From Eukaryota sp. TZLM1-RC (lineage: Eukaryota > Metamonada: BaSk clade), in assembly GCA_040285825.1 (NCBI GenBank), contig JAUPSS010000007.1:334501-398500 (forward strand): a DNA stretch of 64,000 nt. The letters run 5' to 3'. Of the stretch, positions 1 through 11,487 are shown piece after piece. How positions within the stretch are numbered: position 1 is the stretch's first letter; every line of letters starts with the position of its first letter. The notes below the pieces were generated by a model. That model was not told the origin of the DNA and made no database searches. It saw nothing but the letters and a program-made list of their open reading frames with translations. Position numbers and translations under genes: made by a program.

Positions 1-1358
1 ATAGTAGGAGTGAGATTTGAATCAATTTGGTCTACCATTTGATACATTTTTTATTCAAACAAAATTGTAAAAAACTAAAAATCAATCTCCTCAAACTCCA
101 CATCTATTATTGAAAACTTACCTACAGCATTTTCTTCATAAAATTTTCCTAGTGACGAGCTAGAAACAAGGCTATACATTCCCTTAAAAATACACAATAC
201 AATTCTGTTGAGACTACTGCGACTGCCTTGAAAAGAACATGGAAGAGAGCGGCAGTGGGATGCTTAGAGTTTTGACGTACAGACTGTACAATTGAGGTTG
301 GTTTAGTGTTTTGAGTTGTTGAGGCTTCTTCGGACATCAGTTAATGATAGAAATATCTCAAATAGAGGTAACTTGTTGAGATTATAGTAGGAGTGAGATT
401 TGAATCAATTTGGTCTACCATTTGATACATTTTTTATTCAAACAAAATTGTAAAAAACTAAAAATCAATCTCCTCAAACTCCACATCTACTATTGAAAAC
501 TTACCTACAGCATTTTCTTCATAAAATTTTCCTAGTGACGAGCTAGAAACAAGGCTATACATTCCCTTAAAAATACACAATACAATTCTGTTGAGACTAC
601 TGCGACTGCCTTGAAAAGAACATGGAAGAGAGCGGCAGTGGGATGCTTAGAGTTTTGACGTACAGACTGTACAATTGAGGTTGGTTTAGTGTTTTGAGTT
701 GTTAAGGCTTTTTCGGACATCAGTTAATGATAGAAATATCTCAAATAGAGGTAACTTGTTGAGATTATAGTAGGAGTGAGATTTGAATCAATTTGGTCTA
801 CCATTTGATACATTTTTTATTCAAACAAAATTGTAAAAAACTAAAAATCAATCTCCTCAAACTCCACATCTACTATTGAAAACTTACCTACAGCATTTTC
901 TTCATAAAATTTTCCTAGTGACGAGCTAGAAACAAGGCTATACATTCCCTTAAAAATACACAATACAATTCTGTTGAGACTACTGCGACTGCCTTGAAAA
1001 GAACATGGAAGAGAGCGGCAGTGGGATGCTTAGAGTTTTGACGTACAGACTGTACAATTGAGGTTGGTTTAGTGTTTTGAGTTGTTAAGGCTTTTTCGGA
1101 CATCAGTTAATGATAGAAATATCTCAAATAGAGGTAACTTGTTGAGATTATAGTAGGAGTGAGATTTGAATCAATTTGGTCTACCATTTGATACATTTTT
1201 TATTCAAACAAAATTGTAAAAAACTAAAAATCAATCTCCTCAAACTCCACATCTACTATTGAAAACTTACCTACAGCATTTTCTTCATAAAATTTTCCTA
1301 GTGACGAGCTAGAAACAAGGCTATACATTCCCTTAAAAATACACAATACAATTCTGTT
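1..1358. repeat. 383-bp tandem repeat, about 3.5 units
   Basis: The same unit starts at 1, 384, 767 and 1150, an exact period of 383 bp, with only a few substitutions between units. The fourth unit matches for about 208 bp and then diverges near 1358, where the sequence continues as the C-terminal coding end of a LINE. Each unit carries on the minus strand the last part of that LINE 3' end (the region encoding FKGM and the final residues) joined to about 240 bp of other sequence. A 62-codon minus-strand frame therefore recurs in three units, but it is a by-product of the duplication. The array may extend beyond the left edge of the window. Confidence 0.95.
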
Positions 1359-1511
1359 TTGCCAAAACGTTCGGTAAAATGTTCTTCCAGTTCTATTTTT
1401 AACAATAGAGCAAAAATTGTTCAAAAAACAAAACGCAGTTTTACCCAATGTTCCAAATGAAGAAAAAACAAAAGGACAACAAAGGTATTGAGTATGTGAG
1501 TTGGAATTCAA
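1224..1511 (-). pseudogene. LINE (family A) C-terminal fragment
   Basis: The minus-strand frame encodes the conserved C-terminal tail of the LINE family that recurs in this window: a CPFVFS-type block, then a leucine/phenylalanine-rich stretch, then RTGR and WQNRIV motifs followed by FKGM. The same order is seen at 45001-45248, 42526-42741 and 58985-59237. In those copies the tail lies downstream of a restriction-like endonuclease core, so this is the extreme 3' end of a 5'-truncated copy. It is the source sequence of the 383-bp array to its left. Confidence 0.75.
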
Positions 1512-1796
1512 GTTATTGAGTTCTGTGTACTTGATAATCTTCGCTTCTTCAGCTCTACGTCAAGGTGAATTATAAGGCTGTGCCAGTTTTTCATTTGAGC
1601 TGTTAGATACATCAGTAGATCTGACATCAATAATGATTATTGGTCCATCAAGACCGGAAAATAGCACATCACCGCTGCTATCACCAAAAGAAATTCTGTC
1701 AGCTTCATCATCCAATTTTGAAAGCAAAGGTTTTTTTCTCTCCCCCTGGTCAACCCTCTCATATTTTACTTTCTGTCACGGCGTCCAAATTGCACT

Positions 1797-3813
1797 GTGT
1801 CTTTGCCAAAACGATGCCATTGGCTGATAGTGACTCTTATACTGATTGGAATGCCCAAGCAAAGATTCTACCCGTCAGATCAAGCTCATCCCCTTCACTT
1901 CTCCACTCCCCTTACCCTTCATGCTATGCTCGAAATTCTTCTCGAAAAAAAATTGGAATTTTTTAAAAATGATTTTTTGCCTTTGTGTGATGTCCCTGAT
2001 GTTACGCCTGAAAAAGTACAAAAAAGAAGACATACTTGATCCAAATGTGGCAAGGTTGGTCATAACATTAGAAAATGTCCTGATATTATTACCGAAAAAA
2101 TGATACTGAAAACAAATATTTCTATCGCTAATAGTTTGCAAACGCCAGCCGCACTGAATATTCTTCCTGTTCCCAATGTTTCCGCTGATGATATTAATTG
2201 TCATTTAAATATTGATCAAACTCATTTGCCAAAAACTGTTGCTCCTGATCCTACGGATAATGTCTTGAAACATAATTGTTTTTTTTGCAAAAAGTTCCTC
2301 TCTAATTCTTCCAATGGTCGCCCTCTCTTGTGTTGTTTTGACTGTCAAACAAGTGGTTCTCATCGTGCACTTGTTGAAATTCCTGTAGAGGTGAGTCCTG
2401 TCAGTTCTGTTCCTATGTCAATGGAAATGCGTTCTTTTTCTTCCGGATGGAAATCAAACAAATGGAACATAACAAGATCTTGGAAATTCTTTGCCAAAAA
2501 GAATAAAAAATCAATTAATTGCAAACCAAAAAAATAAAGCCAGTTCATCGTTTCAAGCAAGAAAATTGTTCTTGAGAGGTAGATATGAAAGCGGTTTAAA
2601 CCATATTTTTTCAGGTAAGTTGGCTGATAACAATCATGAAACTGTTGAAAAACTGAAAGCGCTTCATTCAACGGAAAATTTTTGCTTAATTAAGCCGCCA
2701 ATTTGTAAATATTGGCTCGAAAATCCTTTTCAGGCTCATGAAGTATTCATTGATGTTGCCAAATTGCCAAAAAGAAAAGCTGCTGGTCCATCAGGCTTTT
2801 CTTTTGATTTGTTAAAAACTGCTTATAAAAATACTCCAGAAATTTCTGAGGATCTTGCCATATATTTTCAAAATTTAATGTGTTTGAATTATGTTCCTCC
2901 ACCTGAATTGACTGCTGCCCGGTTAGTTGCTTTGATGAAACTAGGAAAAAGTAACAAATCCGATGGAGTTAGACCAATTGCTATTGGAGAGTCTTTAACC
3001 AGTTTGCTGTCCTCTCTTATTTTCAATAGAATTTCTACTAAGGCAAGGGACTATTTGAAACCTTCTTAATTTGGTATTAGAACTATCGAAGGTGCATCTG
3101 TTGCCTCAATGACTTCAAATATTTTTTTCTATAGTAAGCAACATCAATATATTTTCAATTTGGACTTTAAAAAAGCCTTCAATTCAGTAAAGCGTAATTG
3201 CATTTACGATGTCTTTTTTCAAGAATTCCCAGAACTTTCAGCTTATTTTTACTTAATTTATGAAAAAAATTCGGACCTAATCTTTGACACCTTTACCCTT
3301 GTTCTTCTGGTGTCAAACAAGGTGATCCTCTTGGTTCATTGCTTTTTTGTTTGGCTATTCATAATACTATTGAAATGACCCAGAAAGAATTCCCTGAGTT
3401 ACGTATTGTTGCACATTTGGATAAATTTCTATTATTGGTTCTTATGACAGCCATTGTAGGGTTTCTGAAGACATTGCTGCGAACTACAAAGACATTGGAT
3501 TAGTCTTGAATCCCGACAACGTCTTCTGATTGGAAGAACAAAACAATCTTTATTGATTGATGATGTTCAAATTCCTTTCATTAATTATGAACAACAAGCG
3601 TTCAAGTTTCTTGGATATTGGTTAGGTAATTTGGATGAAGTTTTTTCCCAGTTGAAGAATTTATTTGAGAAATTTGACAAGGATGTTAGTTTTATTGCTG
3701 CATTTGATATTGAAAAACACATCAAATCTTTTATTTTAAAAATTTGTTATTCTGGAAAATTCACTCATTTTTTGAGATCAACTCCTTCTTCTGTGTCTCC
3801 TGATTTTTGTTAA
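1797..3813 (+). pseudogene. Non-LTR retrotransposon (family A) with zinc knuckle and reverse transcriptase, inactive
   Basis: A broken LINE polyprotein. A CCHC zinc knuckle (SKCGKVGHNIRKC) lies at about 2038-2080, but a TGA occupies the codon expected for its first cysteine. A second cysteine cluster follows at 2270-2350. Around 2490-2540 the frame shifts into the reverse transcriptase, which shows AAGPSGFSFD, the VRPIAIGE block, and after a TAA at 3067 (expected CAA in KPSQFG) the LDFKKAFNSV catalytic block. A frameshift near 3290 precedes VKQGDPLGSLLF. The YxDD box is replaced by HLDK near 3415, so the copy would be catalytically dead even if reading were restored. Thumb sequence continues to 3813, where the homology stops abruptly. 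The RT type matches the LINE at 29.5-31.4 kb. Confidence 0.8.
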
Positions 3814-4275
3814 TTTTTCAGCAAGATATAAAGCATAGATCAGTTGAGAGAATAAAATGATATGTAGAGGTTCCATTAGAGATTGTTGATATCAGGTGGT
3901 CGAGGATAAAATTAATGTTTCAAAGAGTTAAGAACAGCGAAAGGTTCTGCTTCGGAACAAAAGGCGGCGGCAATCAGGAGTTTCTCAGCGTCACTACAAT
4001 TAAGAGTATACCATGAAGGTGGAGTGTCAATGACATAAAAATTGCAAAAGGTTTCTATAGATGAATAGGGGAAGATCTAATTTGGAGGGTACAGGTAGAT
4101 CTTGGAATTATAACGAATAAGCGGAGTCGGAACTAGCGGTATTACAGCTTGTGAAACATTAGTTTTGTCAATTGCAGGGGATACTGGTTCATTCACATGA
4201 GTTAGACGGGTGTCAGGATTAAGGTTTCCTAATTCAGTATAATACTTATCATCAACAATAGTACTGAACCGGGCT
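3814..4275. other. No recognised gene
   Basis: AT-rich sequence between the truncated LINE and the Ty3/gypsy relic. It probably includes decayed downstream pol sequence of the minus-strand element, but I found no convincing frame or motif. Confidence 0.4.
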
Positions 4276-5010
4276 TCACCAGGGCAATAGTGAAATCCAT
4301 GTTCGGCTTGACATGGAGTTTACTGATTGTTCTTTAACACTTCTTGTCTTCCTTTTCTTCTTCTTTTCGGGAGTTTCTTCTTTCGGAAGAGATCTGGAGA
4401 GGTAATTAGCCCAATGGTTACAGGGTCCGTCTACATGGACGCAGTCAAAAGAGAAAGATTGCAAAACTGGGATCCAACGTAGCACCACATGGTTGGATTC
4501 TGGGCACGAGAGCAGGTAGGACAGGTTCTTATGATCACAGAACAATGTAAGGTGCTTAATTTGCAGGAATGATGATAAGTTCGGTTGTTTCAAGGTCATA
4601 ACGATTGCAAATAATTTCTTTTGCATGGTAGAACGACGTTGCTGAGCAGGGGTCAGTATTCTGGAATAGAATGATATACGGGCTACATGACATTTGGATA
4701 CGCAGGTTCCTGGTTCAGAGGGAAACAATTCTTTCCAAATATTACCGGCTATGCCTTTCTCAGAGGCATCGGTGAACACTAGTATAATTGAGTTGGCATC
4801 AGGGAGTTCTAGAGGAGTACGGAGTACTTTCGACTATCGTCTTCATTATATTTTGAAAGCTTCTTCTCTGCGTGTCATTCAGAGCAATTCTCTTGGGGTT
4901 ACGTTTCATTAACTCAGTTAAAAGTCCAAGTTCGACACTAACAGAGGGAAGCTAATCTCGGATAAAATTAATAGTTCCTATGAAGGACGGACTTTAGGGA
5001 CAGTAAATGG
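4276..5010 (-). pseudogene. Ty3/gypsy pol fragment: end of RT plus RNase H
   Basis: Read on the minus strand, 5010 to 4780 gives the RT connection region, with an INFIRD-stop-LPSVS block equivalent to SINYIRDWLPSVS at 23115-23160. The tryptophan codon is now TAG. After a frameshift, 4779-4276 encodes an RNase H domain beginning FTDASEKGIAGNIWKE, followed by the FYSRILTPAQQ block, FCDHKNLSYLL and ANYLSR, which is the usual order in Ty3/gypsy elements. A lysine-rich tail follows. No LTRs or integrase are visible nearby, so this is an isolated relic. Confidence 0.8.
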
Positions 5011-5229
5011 AATTGGAATCTTCCTGATGGTTTTAATTGGGACGGACAGATTCGACGGGTACCTTTCTCAAAGACGGTACCTAATACGCAGACAAGGAAT
5101 TCTTTGGTTTAAAAAGCACATTTGTAACCAATTCTTACCCTGTATTCACGGGCTCTTGCGAATATATAATCGATTCTTCTCAAAAAAAAACTTCTTTCTT
5201 AACGGCAGATACAATTATGTCATCTAAAT

Positions 5230-5935
5230 AAATAAAAACACTTTCGCAGTCAAAAATTTCTCGTTTTCACTTCGTTTTCATGCATCAGAAGACACAAAAG
5301 CTCGTGCTTCGGCGGCAGACTACTATCAGTCTATTACTCAATCTGAACTCGCATTATACTACTGTGTATCACAATCAACGATATCTCAATGGTTAAAACA
5401 CTCCTTTGATGCCTCTAAATGGGGTACACACAAACGTAAACGGTCAAAAAAGTTCAAATGCACAGAAGTTGACATTTTGTTGAAGATAGTTGATAACGAT
5501 CCGTTCATGTTTGTACATGAAATGGAGACTCTCTGTAGAAATATGTTTAATATCGCTTCTTCGGTGTCAACAATCCGAAGAATTCTTGTTGATTCAGGAT
5601 ATTCAACTAAAGTTGCATCAACAGTTCTCTACAAGTGTAAAGAGAGTCTGCATCGTAACTATGACGCATTTCTTTTGAAAGAAGTGGGTTCTATTATTCA
5701 GTCCCAATTACTATTTATTGATGAATTGAGTTTTCGAAACGAATATTTTCATCGAAACAAAGGATATTCTAAAACGAACGTTCCTATTCATGCCAAAGCT
5801 GGAAAAATTAATGCACGCCAAATATCACTGGTCGTTTGTATTAACATGTTTGGCTATGTGACCTCACATATGAAAGAAATTGGCTTCCAATTTTTGCTGG
5901 TTAATTGTGCTTTTGATGTTGCAAGTAGGGTGTTC
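5230..5935 (+). pseudogene. Tc1/mariner-type transposase, 3' truncated
   Basis: One open frame runs from about 5230 into the DDE domain. The N-terminal part is a helix-turn-helix (ITQSELALYYCVSQSTISQW) followed by a basic linker. The central part carries the first catalytic aspartate in the context LLFIDELSF, then a Gly/Ser-type block and the VVCINMFGYV strand, typical of Tc1/mariner-like transposases. The reading loses family resemblance after about 5880, and the second and third catalytic acids are missing, so the copy is truncated. A related helix-turn-helix recurs at 24.2 kb. Terminal inverted repeats were not identified. Confidence 0.7.
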
Positions 5936-6004
5936 TGGTTCCAAAGAGGGGTTTTTTTAGTTTTGGCTCTAGATTCAAAATTGTTCTGTAATAAACTCAA
6001 TAAT

Positions 6005-6360
6005 ATCTAAAGCAGTAATATGTGGTAAGTAGATTGGCTTCTTTGAAGAGTGTTCACTGATGGCTTCTTCGTCTCGAAAGTAAAAAGTCAAGAGTTCATC
6101 GTGAAAGAATTTGGATGTACCTTTGTACGGAGCATAACAAAGGTAAATCCTCCTTGATCAATCCAGGAAAAGTTTAGTGAATTGGGGAAAAGCTAGACGG
6201 AATTGTCCTCTTAACAAGAAGTAACATCAGAATCCATTTCATCAAAAGGGAGACGTCTGCGTTTGGTGGGAGGTACACTGTCTTCACGATGTGTTGACAA
6301 GCCGTTAATATATGACAGAGGAGTCTCTTGTCCAAAGTAGTCGTCGAAGTAATTAGACAT
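6005..6360 (-). pseudogene. Unidentified broken coding region
   Basis: The minus strand starts with a plausible ATG at 6360 (MSNYFDDYFGQETPL), followed by a basic nuclear-localisation-like KRRRL and an acidic patch. Downstream the coding-like signal alternates between two frames: LNFSWIDQGGFTFVMLRT in one, then SKFFHDELLTFYFRDEE and PHITALDIIEFITEQF in the other, ending at a stop near 6005. One or two small indels, or very short introns, could explain the switches. I do not recognise the family. It sits among transposon relics and could be the accessory ORF of an element. Confidence 0.35.
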
Positions 6361-7281
6361 AGGGAATGTTTATTTGATTTGAAAAAAGGTTATGAAACAC
6401 TACTAATGGGGGGATTTGAAGGGGAAATTCACCTTAAGTGAATTTCACAAGTTATGCGGAGCAAATCAGCTAGAACGGGATTTGTCCTATCATTAATGCC
6501 TTTGTGGCCAGAATAGACTCCAGTGAGACTACGGATTAGCGAAAACAGGTTGTTTATTACAGCGGGTGTGAATAATCAAGAGAAATTATACGAGAGTCTA
6601 GATAAATAAGTGATGACGTAGCATCAGTGATAACTGTAAAATACAAATAACTAACTAACTATGGCGAGGAGCCAACACTTTGAAAGAAATCAAAATACGA
6701 AGCCCTTCTACAACAATTTAATAGAGCAAGATGCAGAAACATCAAATTTGTACCAATTGCTATTGTCATTTTTGGTACCCTTGGAACTTAAGGTCTCAAT
6801 TTTGTAAATGATTTGGGAACATTTCTAAAAAGGTGGTGATACATTCGATTTTTTAATTTGCTCAGAACAGAGTTGTATTTTTGTTATTGAAAGCTCTTTC
6901 TCGTTATATGAACTCAATTTGAATTACATGACAAAGTTTCATAACAAGCGAGTTGCTAGCCGTTGTAGAATTCATCAAATGAAGTACAAATGTTGCATAA
7001 AGTCTAATGTAGTCAAGAAAAGTCTGATTTATTTTATGATCATATGGTATAAGCCTAAGGGCGTCAACACTGATTCTTCCTTTTTCAGAATAAATATGAA
7101 ACAAAACTTTAACAAATAACTAAATAACTAAACAAACTAAGAATTAGCTTCGTTTCCTAATTCCATTACTACGTTTAGGCCGTTTGGAAAGTGTAGACTC
7201 AATGGAGGTACCCTGACGTCGACTAGTGGTGCGGTTTCCCATTTTCATGTTATTTTTACCGAACAACTTATAAGCTTCTGA
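6361..7281. other. No recognised gene; short palindrome
   Basis: AT-rich stretch with no convincing coding sequence. A perfect hairpin with 9-bp arms (GAAATTCAC / GTGAATTTC) occurs at 6424-6446. A related GTGAATTTCAC inverted pair occurs at 26091-26130. Confidence 0.5.
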
Positions 7282-7941
7282 ATGTTTGACCGAATGGAGA
7301 GGCTCTTTTGTTACTTTATCGCCAAACCATGGAACAGTACAGTATTGCTCGATAAAACAATGAAGATTCTCCAGAGCAATTACCTTCCATTGAACAAGGT
7401 TAGAGATCTGTTCCTTATAGCTCTGCAAAACACTACAGAAGTTACGGAAAAGTATCTAACCTATCCAAATGAGTTTATGGAGACTCCGATTTTTGAAATG
7501 GCTGTCATAAAAATTTTAGACGGCGATGAACGAGATATGGGCCCAGAAGAAAGAGACTCTGTCGAGTTTCTGCTGAAGCAGCATGAACCTGAGAGAAAAC
7601 ATGTGTTCTTGGAACCAGATGACATCGATGGTCACTTACAAGAGTTAGAAGCAAGAAGAAGACTTCCCAAAGAATCTAGGTATCATGACCTTTCGTTCAT
7701 TCCCGGAAGTTCATCACAAGTAGAACGTTTGTTTTCACTTGCGAAATATGTTTGTGAAGACCGATTTCGTTTGTCTTCTAAAATGTTGAACATTATTATG
7801 ATGTTGAAATTTCATGGAAATCGATGGGATGACCGAAATGTAAGAGAGATAGTTCGTTATCGACGTAACTCGGGTAGTTTTCGCCAGGAAAGGGATGATC
7901 AGGATGATTGTATTTTCGATTACTCTATTTTTGATGTTTAG
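7282..7941 (+). pseudogene. hAT transposase C-terminal fragment
   Basis: A 219-codon frame whose residues from about 130 to 190 match the C-terminal dimerisation region of hAT transposases: SFIPGSSSQVERLFSLAKYV, then a DRFRLSS block and a MLKFHGNRW end. This corresponds to the familiar SSxxxERxFS ... LxxNxxxW pattern. The N-terminal part of the frame is acidic and less recognisable, and the BED finger and the catalytic core expected upstream are absent, so this is a 5'-truncated copy. It differs strongly from the hAT at 14.7-17.1 kb and represents another lineage. Low-complexity AAATA repeats follow at 7950-8020. Confidence 0.65.
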
Positions 7942-8039
7942 TTCTTTGAAATAAAATAAAATAAAATAAAATATTTTTTACTGACTGGAAATAAAAATAA
8001 AAATAAAATAAAATTTTACTTTTATTTATTTCTTGGCTT

Positions 8040-9881
8040 TTGGAAACCCGAAATATATTCCCAATAATTCCTTTCCGATACCTGAGTAGGACCGACTCAG
8101 AAGACATCCTACAATCCAAATTGCCTGCCTGGTTTGATCCTAACTTTGATACGGAAATCCATAACTACACGGAGCTGACAGAGGGTGCTCCCACATACTT
8201 TAGGGAATTCATGGAGCAGAAGGATAGTAGTGAACATGACAAGCTTAAACCAGTAACACCCTGGTTCGACGCAGACGCTCTGAATAACATTCATACAGAA
8301 CAATCAGCTGTATCCACGTATAGGAGTCGTCCTAACAATTACATTCAGCAGCATGGTAACTCGTTCACAAACAACGAGATTTTAGACAATGGGTAACGGG
8401 AGATTCATCCACATCTCTCCACCTTCCCAAATTGCCTGTTGTAGCTCCTATAATTTCTGAAAAAAGCCAGCCAATACAGGTGTGCTCTATCGACAACATA
8501 CCCGAACACGTTCCAACAGTGAACGTCCCGGAAACAAGATAAGACGTGGCACCTCAGGAAGAACCAACTTCCTCTCAACCCAAGGAAAGTGAAAATGGAG
8601 AAGACATAGAGTTGAGCGGGCCAGTCGTTGGAGAAACAGCTCCTCCCCAACCCTCAATAAAAAATTCTTCTTCCGATAGACCCATGCGTATTGAGGACCT
8701 GTAATCCTCAAGAAGAGCAATTGACAGGAGCATAGCTAGTAGCCTTCATAGACAGATTGACCCACGGTCTAAGGTTATCGACTATAAAAGACCGCGATTA
8801 TCCGCTGATGACCCTATCAATAAAATGTCTATCATAACTTTACTTTTAAAAAATCAAACTTGTGATAAATACGGGCGAAACATAGCTAATAGAAGTTTTG
8901 AAGCCCCAGGTCAATTAGATTGGACCAGAGCCTTCATGATAGCTACTTAGCTTTTTGGAGAAGGCCAAGCAGAGATAACCCACGATAGGATTAAAGATAT
9001 CTTCGAACATATACGCGACGAGATCACTAAGGATACAACACAGCCTTTGGTAAGGATTGACCCAGGTATAACAGATAAGCTCGGACCACCAATCGTCCAA
9101 TCCACCATTATGATTGATTTAGGAGCATGATGATGAGCACTTGCCCCACAGGAATATCTAGCTTGATCGACCCTAGCCTTTTTCTAGATGGCAGAGTCAA
9201 GGTTTACTCGGTATTGATTATACCGACGCCGACGTCATGGTATTTCTGTTATGGTGGATACCATGAGGCTTGTACAGCTCTATTGAAGCCTAGAATAAAC
9301 TGGAGAAAAATCCACAATAGACATGATGCTGACAACGAGTACGGTCTTTATGTAGAAGATTTTGGGACGTCTTGAGAATGACCACCTACATGACCGACCT
9401 AACCATCCCTGATTTAATTAGAGGAAGCAGTGGGCTGATAACCATATCTCCCGCTCCAATAGCCGAGTACTCCCTTATGGGTTTGGACAACTTTGCAATA
9501 TCAAGCAAACTCCTGCCAGTGTGGACTAGGGAATCCTTGTGTGACTCACCGAACAGAACAACTCTACTCAATTTGATATCGACAACAAGGAGACATTTCC
9601 CCGTTTGGTGTTTTACAGCAGGAAATAAGCCCACAATGGATGTACTAAGGAACATGGCTAACGAGGAAGGTATTCCTTTGGGACTCACGGCGATGAGAAC
9701 TTATTCAAGAGGAATAACAGAAAAACAGAGAAAAAAATGACTGTAAAAGCTCTTCCTGAAAGAGGATGGCGAAAAACTGCTTGGGTCACGTGGTTATATG
9801 GTGAATTATTCGATGAGTTCTCAAGGTTGAGGAGAGCAGGTGTTGGATTTAACAGTACAATTACTCAAAGACTGTAATCAC
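8040..9881 (+). pseudogene. Compositionally distinct, broken coding region of unknown family (possible endogenised viral or element protein)
   Basis: A long plus-strand coding signal is recognisable through at least three frame changes and several stops (for example near 8396, 8540, 8702 and 8949). The first third is acidic and proline-rich (APTYFREFMEQKD, PKESENGEDIEL). The middle has structured sequence such as FEAPGQLDWTRAFMI, and the last third has FPVWCFTAGNKPTMDV and RAGVGFNSTITQRL before a stop at about 9881. The region is visibly richer in G+C than its AT-rich surroundings, which suggests a foreign origin. The layout (disordered acidic front, helical rear) would fit a viral structural protein or a gag-like protein, but I recognise no diagnostic motif and do not assign a family. 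Confidence 0.45.
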
Positions 9882-10993
9882 AATTTTTCTTGTTGGAAGA
9901 TTTTCTAACTTGTTTGATTAGTATAGTTCAAATCGATAGGGCAGATTACTCTTTCACAATTGGGGCTTTGACGAAGAGAAGCTTGAATCACGCCAGTTGC
10001 ATTAATTAATTCTGAATTAATTAGGTTAAAAAAGCAATATTCAAATTTATATATAAATAGCGTTCAAAAGGTTCCTTAAAAGAACCTACAAAAACGCGAA
10101 TGATAACATTCTGTTTCCAATTACCGAGATCGCAGGTTCGAGTCCCACCATCTCCACTCCCACTCTCTTTGGATTAGTTGAAAAAGCATTTTAGAAAGAT
10201 ATCAACAATTGAAAAATCAAGAAAATGCAAAACACATTTGAATTAATAGCCCATGAAGATATAAACAAGAAAGAAGCTGAACAAAACTAGATAAGAAAAG
10301 AGGAAGACATAACACACAACTCAAGAGGGACGAAAGTCAAATAAAACAGATTGCAGTGTGCTTGAAATGAAAGTTAATTCCTCAGTGTGTAGTATCCATC
10401 ACGAGGACAAATCTTGATAATATTGGGAGTAGTAGCGATCAAAATGACAAGGAAATGAAAATCGGAGCTAGAGTTTGGAAAAACAGCCATGCCAAGATTT
10501 GATGTGATGAGAAGGTCTAAATACAAAACAAGTTCAAAAGGTGAATGAAATCGCCCATGATGGATACGACCCTTGCAGTGAATGGAGATACACCATTGAA
10601 GAAGGTAGAATAGATTTAGAATTGAAGGTTGACTGTACGATTCCAAGACGAAAAAGATTATGGAATGGTGAAAAAAATGAACATAAGATTAAAAAAACCA
10701 ATATCAGAATCTTTAGTAACTGTTTCCTTGTTGGAGAGGCTAGTCTTGAAGATGTCAAACTCCACCCCTTAATTTGATATTTATGTTTCCATTTGTTGTT
10801 TAATTGAATAATTATTTCACTAAAAGTGAAGAAAACTGTGATACTTTCAACCTTAATTAAAAACACTCAAATTACTTAAAGCTAAAATCATATCAAAATC
10901 TAAAATTAGATAAAATATCCTATAACTAAGAAATAATGCAATGAATATCAAACACAACAATCTAAATCAAAAACTAAGAACAGTTATTTAATT
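9882..10993. other. No recognised gene
   Basis: AT-rich non-coding-looking sequence. A tRNA T-arm-like string (GGTTCGAGTCCCACC) occurs at about 10134-10148 without a matching acceptor or anticodon arm upstream. Confidence 0.5.
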
Positions 10994-11487
10994 AAAACTT
11001 ACATGTTTTGTGATCAACATCGGATCAACACAGCAAATAATGGTAATACATTGAAAAAAGAAACCAAGAACCCAATCCTGGTCAATGATGTTCCTCCCAA
11101 AGTCCATTCCATTCATCTTTCTGGTGTTACTTTACGCTTTGAGTCACATGACGTTGTTACTTCAATTCAAAATATTGTATCTTGGTGGCAACAACATTTG
11201 CAATGAATTTTGGATCAAAATGGTTCAAAAAGACTTAAGAACATTTACAGCAAGAGTGGCGTGGCGTGACGTGGTAAAAAAGTGAAAACAACCTGGCTTA
11301 ATTGGTTGGTAATGTTTTCTACAGTAGGACGTAGGCGGTAGATTGTGGAACACCAAGGTGTCAGTCATTCACGAGACGTTGATCACAGAACATGTAAGTT
11401 TTGAGGAGCGCAAACTTTCGTGAGGAGGAAGCTAGAAATGTTTGTTTCCCCATTCCCTGAATTAGATGATGAGTCATGATGACGTGG
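10994..11487 (+). repeat. Dispersed repeat R1, internally deleted copy
   Basis: This is the shortest of three copies of a repeat also found at 57.3-58.7 kb (same strand) and 45.6-47.2 kb (opposite strand). It begins with the internal inverted-repeat arm at 10994-11023, continues through the start of the shared ORF (MFCDQHRINTANNGN, then NDVPPKVHSIHLSGVTLRF), loses homology after about 11200, and resumes at the opposite arm (11375-11402) and the common right end with GATGAGTCATGATGACGTGG at about 11468-11487. The ORF is truncated to 67 codons. Confidence 0.85.

Noticed and set aside
149-1103. Three 62-codon minus-strand frames as a gene family
   Set aside because: They recur with the exact 383-bp repeat period and are out-of-frame readings of a LINE tail, so they are products of the tandem array.
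10120-10165. Possible tRNA gene (GGTTCGAGTCCCACCATCTCC)
   Set aside because: The T-arm-like string is present, but no matching 5' acceptor, D-arm A box or anticodon stem could be found in the preceding 90 bp, and the T stem pairs poorly.
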